Assembly (NCBI GenBank): GCA_963830455.1
Contig: CAWHMT010000008.1
Coordinates: 310,001 to 374,000, forward strand
DNA length: 64,000 bases
Source: 20CM-2-65-7 sp963830455
GTDB lineage: Bacteria; Gemmatimonadota; Gemmatimonadetes; Gemmatimonadales; GWC2-71-9
Reading direction: 5' to 3'
The translations under genes and the position numbers were made by a program. The first letter of the stretch is position 1, and the number at the start of each line of letters is the position of its first letter. Under the pieces are notes generated by a model. It made no database searches, was not told where the DNA came from, and saw nothing but the letters and a program-made list of their open reading frames with translations. Positions 37,702-45,772 of this stretch are shown piece after piece.

Positions 37702-37718
37702 GGTAAGAGATACTTACC
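37702..37718. promoter_or_regulatory. Inverted repeat, probable LysR operator
   Basis: GGTAAG at 37702-37707 and CTTACC at 37713-37718 form a perfect dyad with a five-base centre, directly upstream of the lysR start and 79 bases from the divergent operon start. Position suggests autoregulation by occlusion of the start region. Confidence 0.5.
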
Positions 37719-37796
37719 GATTTGGACGTCGTTGGCAAGTAGATCAACCGTGGGCGATGCGCTTGATTCAAGGCAAACTTCCATGAAGGAACGTAC

Positions 37797-38705
37797 GTGC
37801 GCACCACTCACAGAGTCGCCGGTTCCCTGATCGTCGCAGTCGCCACGCTCACGTCGTTCGCGCCGCTTGCTCGAGCACAGGACCGCACCCAGGTGACGAT
37901 CAGCGATACCGGCGTCGTGGCGGAGAATCTCACCTCGAGTCGAGACGGCACGGTGTATTTCGGCAGCATGGCCAAAGGAACCATCTACCGCGCCGCGCCG
38001 GGCGCCGCTCAAGCTGAGCCGTGGATTCTCGCATCGACCGCCGGCCTGACGCGGGTGCTCGGTGTGCTCGCGGACGACAACACCAACACGCTATGGGTCT
38101 GCCAGAATGCCACGGGCGGCCGTGACGGGACACCCGTGACCGGGCAGACTGCGCTCCGATCCTTCGACCTGAAGAGCGGCGCCGCCAAAGGCACGTACCC
38201 ATTCCCCCCCAACAGCGGCGTGTGCAACGACATCGCGCTGTCGGCCGACGGTACGGCTTACGCATCCGAGTCGTTTGGCGGCCGCGTTCACCGGCTGAAG
38301 ACCGGAGCGCCCGCGCTGGAAGTGTGGGCGAGCGATGAGCAGCTGAACGTCATCGACGGTCTCGCCTTCCTCGCCGATGGGTCGCTCTATGTGAACAACT
38401 TCGCCACTGGCAGGCTGTTTCGAATTCCGGTCAAGCCGGACGGCAGCGCAGGCCCGATCGTGCCGATCGAGACGTCCATGCCACTCGTTCGGCCCGACGG
38501 ATTGCGGAGCGCGGGTCCACGGACGTTGATACAGGCCGAGCAACAGGGACGTGTCGCCGAGCTCACGATCAGTGGCGATCGCGCGGAGGTGCGGGTGGTG
38601 CAGGACGGGCTCACACGCGCCTCCGGTGTGACCGTGGTCGGCAACACCGCCCTCGTGCTGGTCGAGCTCGCCAGAGCCGTCGTCGTCCCCTATCGCCCAC
38701 GATAA
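37797..38705 (+). CDS. Exported SMP-30/gluconolactonase-like beta-propeller protein
   Basis: A 302-residue exported protein starting with GTG at 37797 (AAGGA upstream) and a signal peptide ending ARAQ. The body is a six-bladed propeller of the SMP-30/gluconolaconase/LRE type, with repeated S-x-DGT-x-Y blade motifs (SRDGTVYFGS, SADGTAYASE, LADGSLYVNN). Family members hydrolyse lactones using a bound divalent metal. Export to the periplasm is unusual for true gluconolactonases, so the substrate is open. First gene of a three-gene operon divergent from lysR. Confidence 0.7.
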   Translation: MRTTHRVAGSLIVAVATLTSFAPLARAQDRTQVTISDTGVVAENLTSSRDGTVYFGSMAKGTIYRAAPGAAQAEPWILASTAGLTRVLGVLADDNTNTLWVCQNATGGRDGTPVTGQTALRSFDLKSGAAKGTYPFPPNSGVCNDIALSADGTAYASESFGGRVHRLKTGAPALEVWASDEQLNVIDGLAFLADGSLYVNNFATGRLFRIPVKPDGSAGPIVPIETSMPLVRPDGLRSAGPRTLIQAEQQGRVAELTISGDRAEVRVVQDGLTRASGVTVVGNTALVLVELARAVVVPYRPR

Positions 38706-38719
38706 AGGAGGAATGAGCC

Positions 38720-39154
38720 ATGAAACGGATCGTCGTCACGCTCGTCGCCCTCTTCCTGGTCTACTCGGCGCCGGCAGCGGCGCAGAATGCTGAACAGGAA
38801 CTCCTGGCTCTCTCGAAGACGAAGTGGCGCTGGATGGCAGACCGCAACGTCGATTCACTGGCTGCGCTCTTCGACAAGCAGGCCGTCTTCGTCCATATGG
38901 GCGGATCCTGGGGCACCGATCGCGAGCTCGAGATCATCAAAAGTGGAGGGATCCACTACAAGCACGCGGAGATCTTCGAAACCTCGGTGCGGTTCATCGG
39001 GACGACTGCCATCGTGTTGAACAGGATTCGCCTGGATGCCGTCGTCGGCGGCAATGAGGTCACCAATCCGTTCATGGTGACGGAGGTGTATGTGCAGCAG
39101 AACGGAAAGTGGAAGCTGGGGTCGCTCTCGTTCACTAGGCTCTTGACGCAATAG
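38720..39154 (+). CDS. Exported NTF2-like (SnoaL/DUF4440) protein
   Basis: A 144-residue protein with signal peptide (ends PAAAQ), GGAGG in front of its start, and an NTF2-like alpha+beta cone fold: helices around LLALSKTKWRWMADRNVDSLAALF, then FVHMGGSWGTD and strands to LGSLSFTRL. Such domains act as small isomerases, hydrolases or binding proteins. It lies 14 bases after the propeller gene and before the reductase, so it may act on the same pathway. Confidence 0.7.
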   Translation: MKRIVVTLVALFLVYSAPAAAQNAEQELLALSKTKWRWMADRNVDSLAALFDKQAVFVHMGGSWGTDRELEIIKSGGIHYKHAEIFETSVRFIGTTAIVLNRIRLDAVVGGNEVTNPFMVTEVYVQQNGKWKLGSLSFTRLLTQ

Positions 39155-39191
39155 AAATCTGGATTGAACCCGTATCGAAGGACGCTGAGAT

Positions 39192-40349
39192 ATGTCAAAA
39201 GAACGTGACAACAGAATCGCGCGCCGCACCTTCCTGCAGTCCGCGGGCGCCTTGGCCGCCGCGCCGCTTCTCGGCGGCCCAGCCACCCAGACGTACATAC
39301 AGACAGCATCGTCGAACGGGACGCCTGCCGCCAAGGCGATTGGCCGGCGCCGGCTCGGCAGGCTCGAAGTGTCGAGCATCGGACTCGGCGTCCAGAACAT
39401 GCGCCGCAAGTACGAGACGACGGTGCCCTACCGCCCGGAGATGCTCAACATCATCCGGCGGGCCTTCGACAGTGGCGTCACCTTCTTCGATACGGCGGAA
39501 GCCTATGGGCCGCACGAGTGCGAGCGCATCCTCGGCGAAGCCATCCAGTCTTTCCGCGACAAGGTCGTCATCACGTCCAAGTTCGGTTGGAACATCGACC
39601 TCGAAACCGGCGAGCGCCGCCCGGGCCTCAACAGCACGCCCGACCACATCAAGCGTGTCGTCGACGGGATGCTCAGGCGCCTTCGCACCGACCGCATCGA
39701 CCTCCTCTACCAGCACCGTGTCGATCCGCAGGTCCCGATCGAGGACGTCGCCGGCGCCGTTCAGGAGCTGATGCAGCAAGGGAAGGTCCTGCACTGGGGC
39801 CTCTCGGAGATGGGGCTCAACACGCTGCGCCGCGCGCATGCCGCGTTGCCGGTCACCGCCGTGCAGAACGAATACTCGATGTTATGGCGCGGTCCTGAAC
39901 GGGAAGTTCTGCCACTCTGTGAGGAGTTGGGCATCGGGTTCGTGCCGTGGAGTCCGCTCGGCGTGCAGTTCCTCACCGGCTGGATCGACGCAAATACGCG
40001 CTTCGCTCCCGGTGACATCCGCGGCGCCGAGTCGCGCTTCTCGCCGGAGAACCTGCCGCACAACCTGCAGCTCGTCGCGCTGGTGAAGCGTTGGGCCGAG
40101 CAGCAGCGCGCCACGCCCGCGCAGATCGCGCTCGCGTGGCTGCTCGGGCAGAAGCCGTGGATCGTGCCGATTCCGGGAACGACGCAGATGGCTCACATGA
40201 TCGAAAACAGCGGGGCAGCGGACGTGCAACTCACGTCAAGTGAGCTGGCCGATCTGAATGCGGCTGTTCGAGCGATCGAGATCCGGGGGCAGCGTCTGCC
40301 GGACCAGGTGCTGGTCTTCTCAGGCGTGGAGGCACCGCCGAAGAAGTGA
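39192..40349 (+). CDS. Tat-exported aldo/keto reductase
   Basis: A 385-residue aldo/keto reductase with a twin-arginine signal (ARRTFLQSAGALAAAPLL), so it would be exported folded with its NADP(H). The catalytic tetrad is present: Asp and Tyr in FFDTAEAYG, Lys in TSKFGW and His in YQHRVDP. The C-terminal cofactor loop is IPGTTQMAHMIEN. Periplasmic members of this branch are fairly common in soil bacteria and act on small aldehydes. Third gene of the lysR-divergent operon. Confidence 0.85.
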   Translation: MSKERDNRIARRTFLQSAGALAAAPLLGGPATQTYIQTASSNGTPAAKAIGRRRLGRLEVSSIGLGVQNMRRKYETTVPYRPEMLNIIRRAFDSGVTFFDTAEAYGPHECERILGEAIQSFRDKVVITSKFGWNIDLETGERRPGLNSTPDHIKRVVDGMLRRLRTDRIDLLYQHRVDPQVPIEDVAGAVQELMQQGKVLHWGLSEMGLNTLRRAHAALPVTAVQNEYSMLWRGPEREVLPLCEELGIGFVPWSPLGVQFLTGWIDANTRFAPGDIRGAESRFSPENLPHNLQLVALVKRWAEQQRATPAQIALAWLLGQKPWIVPIPGTTQMAHMIENSGAADVQLTSSELADLNAAVRAIEIRGQRLPDQVLVFSGVEAPPKK

Positions 40350-40427
40350 GCGAGCCGCCGTTCTCACCCTCACTGCCGTGTGTGCACGAGGGATGTTTTC
40401 AGCGGTGACGAGAAGCGGGGTGACGAT

Positions 40428-40688
40428 CTAGTGCCGCGAGGAGTCGGGGGGAACTGGGCCGCAGGTGATGCGGTTCCCGTGCGGCGTCGGTGTGATGGTC
40501 ACCTCCATGGTCACGCCATCGGGTGCTCCCGCCGAGAGGCAGAAAGCCGTGATCTCACCGCAGGCCGTGCCGCCGAGCCCCAACACGATGGGAACGAGCC
40601 AGAAGGCGGTGCGCCACCCGACCCTAGGCCCGCCCTTCCCTCCGGGCTCCAGTCCTGCGGTTGGCACGCCACCGATGAAATGCCGCAC
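40428..40688 (-). CDS. Small hypothetical membrane protein
   Basis: An 86-residue protein starting with GTG at 40688, supported by an excellent GAGGAGGAAG six bases upstream. One hydrophobic helix (AFWLVPIVLGLGGTACG) lies at about 28-45, followed by a short Thr/Pro-rich part with two cysteines. No family recognised. It lies at the low-coordinate side of the attC-bearing region and is in the same orientation, but has no attC of its own. Confidence 0.5.
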   Translation of the reverse strand: MRHFIGGVPTAGLEPGGKGGPRVGWRTAFWLVPIVLGLGGTACGEITAFCLSAGAPDGVTMEVTITPTPHGNRITCGPVPPDSSRH

Positions 40689-41010
40689 GCTTCCTCCTCA
40701 GAAAGTCGCTTCGTCAACCGGTAGGTCGCGTCGCGGCGCGGATCCGAAGGCTCACGGCCGGAAGATGGCCGGCAGTGAGCCCTGATCAACGTGCATGCCT
40801 GCCTCTTCCAGCAAACACACATACTGGCGCAACGGCGGCATCCCTGCGGTGGACCGCCACGCGTCGAGACGAGCCGTATCCAAGACCGGGGCGAATCGAA
40901 AGACACCAGAGCGGAAGCAGGGCAGCACCTGACCGCATCATGCGCTGAGCGAGGTGCCAATGGTGGCGTTGGGCTTGCAGGCTAGGCAGTGGCACTAGGT
41001 CCTCCTCGTC
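40689..41010. other. Intergenic stretch without a supported gene
   Basis: About 320 bases. Short frames exist on both strands but lack ribosome binding sites and protein-like composition. GTTGGGC at 40969-40975 fits the attC core consensus, but no partner arm or stem is visible. Confidence 0.5.
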
Positions 41011-41379
41011 TCACCGCAGGGAGCGCCCTGACGGACTGCGCCGCCGCAACCAAACGGCCGCGAGTGCCAGCACGCCGAGTAGCCCAATGATCTGATTGGC
41101 TCTGGCGACGGGCACACCCGCCGCCCAGAGACCAGCCCGCACGGCCGCCAGGACGAATGCCCCGACCAACGCCCATTGCAGGGCGTAGCGCCACCCGACC
41201 TGGACAGAACGTCGCACCAGCATGCCGCTCACGACACCAGCCCCGAGGAAGACGACCGCCTCGACAACCAGGACGCGCCGGAGCTCAAAGGGAATAGCGA
41301 ACCGCACAGCCAGCTCAATGATCCCCACCATTGCGAAGAGAAGTAGCCAGGGCATCAATCTGCGTATGCGCTCAGTCAT
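41011..41379 (-). CDS. Hypothetical four-helix membrane protein in a former cassette position
   Basis: A 122-residue protein with four hydrophobic helices and an Arg-rich C-terminus. The ATG at 41379 is nine bases after the attC R' box (41395-41389), the usual place for the first codon of an integron cassette gene. Upstream frames would run into the attC. Its own downstream attC is not recognisable. No family recognised; small membrane proteins of unknown function are common in cassettes. Confidence 0.6.
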   Translation of the reverse strand: MTERIRRLMPWLLLFAMVGIIELAVRFAIPFELRRVLVVEAVVFLGAGVVSGMLVRRSVQVGWRYALQWALVGAFVLAAVRAGLWAAGVPVARANQIIGLLGVLALAAVWLRRRSPSGRSLR

Positions 41380-41388
41380 TGAGCTGCC

Positions 41389-41490
41389 GCCTAACGGGAT
41401 GCGCCTAAGCTGCGGCGCCACACTTTCACGTTCACAAACGCCATTCTACCACAGATGACGGGCGTCGGCAGCTTCAACCCGTAGTCAGAC
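41389..41490 (-). other. attC site, diverged, with a promoter in its loop
   Basis: Read on the minus strand: R'' box GTCTGAC at 41490-41484 (two changes from GCCTAAC), then TTGAAGCTG, a long loop, CAGCTTAGGCGC and R' box GTTAGGC at 41395-41389. The stem around AAGCTG/CAGCTT and CGcCGCC pairs with several mismatches. The loop holds the extended -10 TGGTAGAAT followed by GTTTGTGAAC, pointing at the gene starting at 41379. Confidence 0.65.
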
Positions 41491-41510
41491 GGCCTGACAA
41501 GAGTTGGTTG

Positions 41511-42005
41511 TTATGGATGGCGTTCCGTGGCGCGACGAATCGTTTCAGCGGCCCAACGGGCGCGCAGGCGGGCGGCCCGATTCGGGTCGTTGGCCAGCCG
41601 GTCCAAATCGGGAAGTGCCGCAGCTGCTGATTGAGCGCGGTCACCCAGCAGCGAAGCACAGTATTCCCGCATCTCGGCGTGCGGTGACAGCAGCCCCGCG
41701 CGGAGCGTCGCGAGGTCAGCGGACGCCGAAGGAAGAGGGGGCGTCGACTCGCTCAGAAGCCGGCGGCTCAGGAAGCGGCGGCCGTCTAGCGCAATGACAC
41801 GATACTTGCCGAGCGGAATGAGCGGAATGAAGACGACACAGAACCACAGAGTCTTGATTACCGAGCCGCACGTGGCGCAGGGCTCCTTGTTGCCGTACAA
41901 CATGAGCCCAATGCCGTTCAAGGTTACAGTGCCCCCGCTCGACCGGGGGCTCGTGCGAGCCACGCATGCCGGACAGAAGCGTACGGCCTCTGAAGAAAGA
42001 TTCAT
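41511..42005 (-). CDS. Hypothetical zinc-ribbon protein starting in attC-loop-like sequence
   Basis: A 164-residue protein. Near the N-terminus are CPAC and CATC pairs forming a probable zinc ribbon, then a hydrophobic helix (LWFCVVFIPLIPLG), then a helical Arg/Ala-rich C-terminal half. The start is AAGGAATGAATCTTTCTT, the same sequence found in the loops of two attC sites at 51.5 and 52.7 kb, so the ribosome binding site and first four codons seem to come from an attC remnant. An attC follows its stop after 20 bases. No family recognised. Confidence 0.6.
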   Translation of the reverse strand: MNLSSEAVRFCPACVARTSPRSSGGTVTLNGIGLMLYGNKEPCATCGSVIKTLWFCVVFIPLIPLGKYRVIALDGRRFLSRRLLSESTPPLPSASADLATLRAGLLSPHAEMREYCASLLGDRAQSAAAALPDLDRLANDPNRAARLRARWAAETIRRATERHP

Positions 42006-42016
42006 TCCTTAGTCGA

Positions 42017-42547
42017 TCAGAACCCTGCTGCGGCGCGCAGCTCCCGGAACGCCCGTGCAAGATCGCGCCGCTGGTAATGCGCATTGAGACCGCTCGGGTT
42101 GGGGAGCAGCCACAGCCGCGTTTCCCCGATTCCGTCAGGCTGGATACCAGGCATCGCGCGTGGCCGCCCGAACGCGACTCGATACGCGCTTAACCCGAGC
42201 ACCCCGAGAAAGCGTGGCGCGTACCGCCGCACCTTGCGCTCGAGCCGGCGCCGCCCGGCGACCAACTCTGCTGCAGTCAGCTCATCCGCGCCGGCGCTCG
42301 CGCGCGGGACGATATCCGTCAGCCCGCAGCCGAAATCCAGCAGGAGTCGGTTCTCCGAAGGAGCGAGCACGCGGTCGGTAAACCCTCCCGCGAACAGTGC
42401 CTGCCAGAACCGGTTGCCGGGACGCGCGAAATGGTATCCGACCGCTGCCGAATAGAGCCCGGGATTGATACCACAGAAGAGGACCCGCAATCCGGGCGCG
42501 ATAACGTCGCGCAACCGGCCCGTCCCTCGCGTCGCGCGGGATGACAT
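42017..42547 (-). CDS. mug: G/T(U)-mismatch DNA glycosylase
   Basis: A 176-residue Mug-type uracil-DNA glycosylase that removes uracil or thymine mispaired with guanine. The ATG at 42547 overlaps the stop of the upstream gene by one base (TGATG). Family motifs are FCGINPGLYSA (catalytic loop with Asn) and LLPNPSGLNAHY (intercalation loop). Cytoplasmic. Length is normal for the family. Co-transcribed with the peptidase U32-family gene upstream; a functional link is not evident. Confidence 0.9.
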   Translation of the reverse strand: MSSRATRGTGRLRDVIAPGLRVLFCGINPGLYSAAVGYHFARPGNRFWQALFAGGFTDRVLAPSENRLLLDFGCGLTDIVPRASAGADELTAAELVAGRRRLERKVRRYAPRFLGVLGLSAYRVAFGRPRAMPGIQPDGIGETRLWLLPNPSGLNAHYQRRDLARAFRELRAAAGF

Positions 42548-45070
42548 CACACCGCGCGGGCGAAATGACCCCGCGTATACTCCCGACCCGTCACCGCCCG
42601 CACCTCTCCGGGATCGGGCGAGCGACCTTCGGCTAGTGCGTCGAGCGACGCGCGATACGCGGCCGTCACCCGCGCGACGGGATCGCCCGGGACGTTGAAC
42701 ACGAGCCGAAAGTTGCGAAAACCGGCGCGCCACAGCTCTGGCAGGTACGCGGAGCCGTCCACCGGACGGGAATGCAGCAGGCGGTTGCGGCAGGCATAAT
42801 CGGTGGCCACCGGGAAGACGTAACCCGCGGGATCGGTCAGCTCGACGTTGGGATGTTTCTGCACGCAGAGGTCCCGGCAGGTGTTGACCTTGCGGTCGAA
42901 CGCCGCCGACAGCACGCAGTGCTCGATCGTCATTCCTTCGGGTCGACCGTAGGCGAACACCTCGAAGCCTCTGGCCTCCCATGGCGCCGCGACCTGCGCC
43001 ATCTCAGCCGCCGGTCAGCTCGACCGACAGCACGATGCGACGCGCGCCCAGGCGGAAGACCTCAGCCGCGCTGTGCTGGTTGAAGACGTTGACCGCGTAA
43101 TCCGCGACCACGTCGCGGCCCTGGGCCGCCAGCTCGGCGACCATCCCCAGGTGCCCACTGACCAGCGGTGTGCCGAGGGCCAGCCACTTCTCGACGTGCT
43201 TCCGATCGGCAGGCCGGACGATGGTAGGCGTGCGGAGTCGGAGTGTGACTCCCCGCTCCGACAGCTCGGTGGCGAGACGCCTGACGCGCGCGACCGGAGG
43301 CATCGGATGACGGAGGAACAGGTCGAGCGAGATCTCGTCGGCCCCTGCGTCTGCCGCCAGCAGCGCATCCTCGAGACGCCAGACCTCGGCGACGAGCCGC
43401 GCTTCCGCAGACCCGGGGCCGACGTTCCCAAGCTCCACGCCGGCGATCGCTGCGGCGATCGCGCGGTCTCGGTTCTGGTGGCGGACACGACTGTCCCGTT
43501 CCAGGTGCCCGCTGAGGATCTGCACTGCCTTGCGCCGCAGATCGTTGAGGACGCTGACCGGAACGAAGAGATCCTTCGCGAGGCCGGAAACATCGAGGTC
43601 GCCCAGCGTGAAGGAGGTCTCGCCGAGGCGGCCGAGCTGGGCGCGGAGGCGCGCTTCGTCCAGCCCGTGGCGGGTAGCAGGCGCGAGCGCGGTCGTGCTC
43701 TTCACTGTCACCTCGTCGGCGCCCCCCCCGCCCCGCCCAGTGCGGCAGATGAGCGTGAGTGGCTCGCCGGCGGCACCCAGTGCCGTGACATCCAGGCGAG
43801 CGCGCTCGGGCTCTCCCGTGGAGGGAACGGCGGCAAAGCTTTCACGTGCGCGGGTGAGCAGAGCAGCCTCGGCGGAGCGCACCACGGTCCAGCCGGCCGG
43901 AATATCCTCCGCCGGCTGGAGCGCCTGCCGGAACTTCCCGTGCTGCCGGCCGATCGTCCGGACGCTCCGGACCCCGAAGCCGCGGTTGCCTTTGGCGGGG
44001 CCGTCGGGATGCTCAAAGCCGAGCCCGTCGCCGCGCTGGATCGGCTGCGAGACCGACACGATCAGCTCGTCCTGCTCGCGCCCGATGACTTCACCGAGTA
44101 CCGCGCCGCGGTTGTCGGGCTGGGTGCGTGTCACGTAGTCGCGCCCCGCGCGGCCGCCGTACATGCCGCCGGTGAAGCCGCGCGAGAAGATCTGCACCAA
44201 GGGCTGGACTTCGGCGGGTGTGGGTGGATGCCAGTCGCCGGCGGCCAGTCGGTCGAGAAAGTCGCGGTAGCCGTGCGTCACGGTCGCCACGTATTCGGGT
44301 TTCTTCTTGCGGCCTTCGACCTTGAGCGTATGGATGCCGGCGTCGGCGATCTCGGCGAGATGCTCCCACGCGCCGAGGTCCCGGGCGGAGATCAGGTAGC
44401 CGCGGTCCAGCTCCGCGCCTCCCCCGCCCCCCCCGCTCGCGGCATCCGTCAGGACGTAGTCCTTGCGGCACGACTGGGCGCAGGATCCCCGGTTGGCGCT
44501 GCGTTCCGAAATCATGCCGGACATGTAGCACTGTCCCGAGTACGCGATGCACAGCGCGCCGTGGACGAAGCTCTCCAGCACCAGCTCCGGGACTGCGCGC
44601 CGGATGGTGCGGATGTCGTCCAGGGTATTCTCGCGCGCGAGCACCACGCGGTCGCATCCCAGATCGCGCAGGACGCGGGCGCCGCGCTCGTCGTGCACGG
44701 TCATCTGGGTCGAGCCGTGAATCTCTAGATCGGGATACAGCTTCTGGATGAGCCGCACGGCGCCAAGGTCCTGCACGATGGCGGCGTCGATTCCGCGATC
44801 GATGCACTCGCCGAGATGATGCAGCGCTTCGTGCAGCTCGGCCGGCTTGAAGAGGATGTTGAACGTCAGGTAGATCCTGGCCCCCCCCCCGTGCGCGTGC
44901 GCCAGGCGGCAGGCCTGCTCCAGGTCATCCAGGGTCAACTGCGCCCCTTCGTCCCGAGCATTGAACTTGTCCACGCCGAGGTAGATCGCATCGGCGCCGT
45001 TGCCGAGAGCGGCACGAACGGCGTCGAGGCTGCCGGCGGGGGCGAGGAGCTCAGGGACGGGGCGGAGCAT
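42547..45070 (-). pseudogene. Peptidase U32-family protein (DUF3656 type), split by one frameshift
   Basis: Two adjacent frames make one protein of about 840 residues. The first (45070 to 43004) starts MLRPVPELLAPAG and holds the U32 domain with signature ESFVHGALCIAYSGQCYMS, followed by the iron-sulfur-type cysteines GSCAQSCRKDY, then a long C-terminal part ending IVLSVELTGG-stop. The second (43002 to 42547) continues with EVFAYGRPEGMTIEHC and a cysteine-rich tail (CRDLC, YACRN). Deleting one G at about 43,006 joins them. Related U32 proteins take part in tRNA or 23S rRNA hydroxylation or prephenate-linked reactions. Three poly-glycine insertions coded by C runs lie in loops. A one-base consensus error is a real possibility. 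Confidence 0.75.
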
Positions 45071-45125
45071 GAGGGAAAGGTAGCGTCGGCAGAAAAGGCC
45101 TTGGATCATGTTTGACACCCCAGGC

Positions 45126-45154
45126 TTGACAACAAAAGTTGTCAATGATACCAT
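45126..45154 (+). promoter_or_regulatory. Promoter overlapped by a perfect operator palindrome
   Basis: TTGACAAC at 45126-45133 and GTTGTCAA at 45138-45145 form a perfect eight-base dyad with an AAAA centre. The left half contains a consensus -35 (TTGACA), and TACCAT at 45149-45154 is a -10 at 17-base spacing. The ATG at 45161 is six bases after it, so the mRNA may be leaderless. The adjacent ArsR-type regulator probably binds here and blocks its own operon. Confidence 0.7.
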
Positions 45155-45160
45155 CTCCTC

Positions 45161-45772
45161 ATGCTCGACATCCAAGTCATCGATGATCCGGCGGCGGCGA
45201 CGGTGGCCTTGGAGCCGACGCGAAGCCGACTCCTCTCCGAACTGGCCGCGCCCGCCTCGGCGGCGACGTTGGCCACGCGGGTCGGCCTGGCTCGGCAGAA
45301 GGTCAACTACCACCTGAACGCGCTGGAGGCGCACGGGCTGGTGCGGCTGGCCCAGGAACGCAAGTGGGGCGGGCTGACGGAACGGCTGCTCGTCGCGACG
45401 GCCGCTTCCTACGTCGTTTCGCCGAGCGCCCTGGGCCCGGTCGCCGTCGATCCGAATCGGGAAGTCGATCGGCTGTCCGCGAGCTATCTCATCGCCCTGG
45501 GCGCTCGGGTGGTCCGCGAGGTGGGCGATCTCGTTCGTCGTGCGAAAGCGACGGGCAAACGCCTGGCGACCCTGGCGGTGGATACCGAGGTTCGCTTCCG
45601 GTCGCCCGCGGACCGCGCGGCGTTCACCCACGAACTCGCCGAAGCCATCGCGACACTCGTTTCGAAATATCACGATGCATCCGCCCCCGGCGGCCGCGCG
45701 CATCGCCTGGTCGTCGTGGCGCACCCCCTACCGCAGAAATCCGATCCTGAAAGAACTAGGGAGCAATCATGA
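45161..45772 (+). CDS. ArsR-type winged-helix regulator
   Basis: A 203-residue regulator. The N-terminal 75 residues form a winged helix of the ArsR/HTH_20 type (TRSRLLSELAAPASAATLATRV, then KVNYHLNALEAHGLV). The C-terminal part is helical, without the metal-binding cysteines of classical ArsR. The operator-promoter described upstream is almost certainly its target. It overlaps the SRPBCC gene by four bases, a pairing (helix-turn-helix plus AHSA1-type protein) seen in many soil bacteria. Confidence 0.82.
   Translation: MLDIQVIDDPAAATVALEPTRSRLLSELAAPASAATLATRVGLARQKVNYHLNALEAHGLVRLAQERKWGGLTERLLVATAASYVVSPSALGPVAVDPNREVDRLSASYLIALGARVVREVGDLVRRAKATGKRLATLAVDTEVRFRSPADRAAFTHELAEAIATLVSKYHDASAPGGRAHRLVVVAHPLPQKSDPERTREQS

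Noticed and set aside
40969..40975. GTTGGGC as another attC core
   Set aside because: It fits GTTRRRY but no complementary core or stem lies within 150 bases.
43073..44728. A 551-residue plus-strand frame opposite the U32 gene
   Set aside because: Antisense shadow. Composition is not protein-like and the true gene has clear family motifs.
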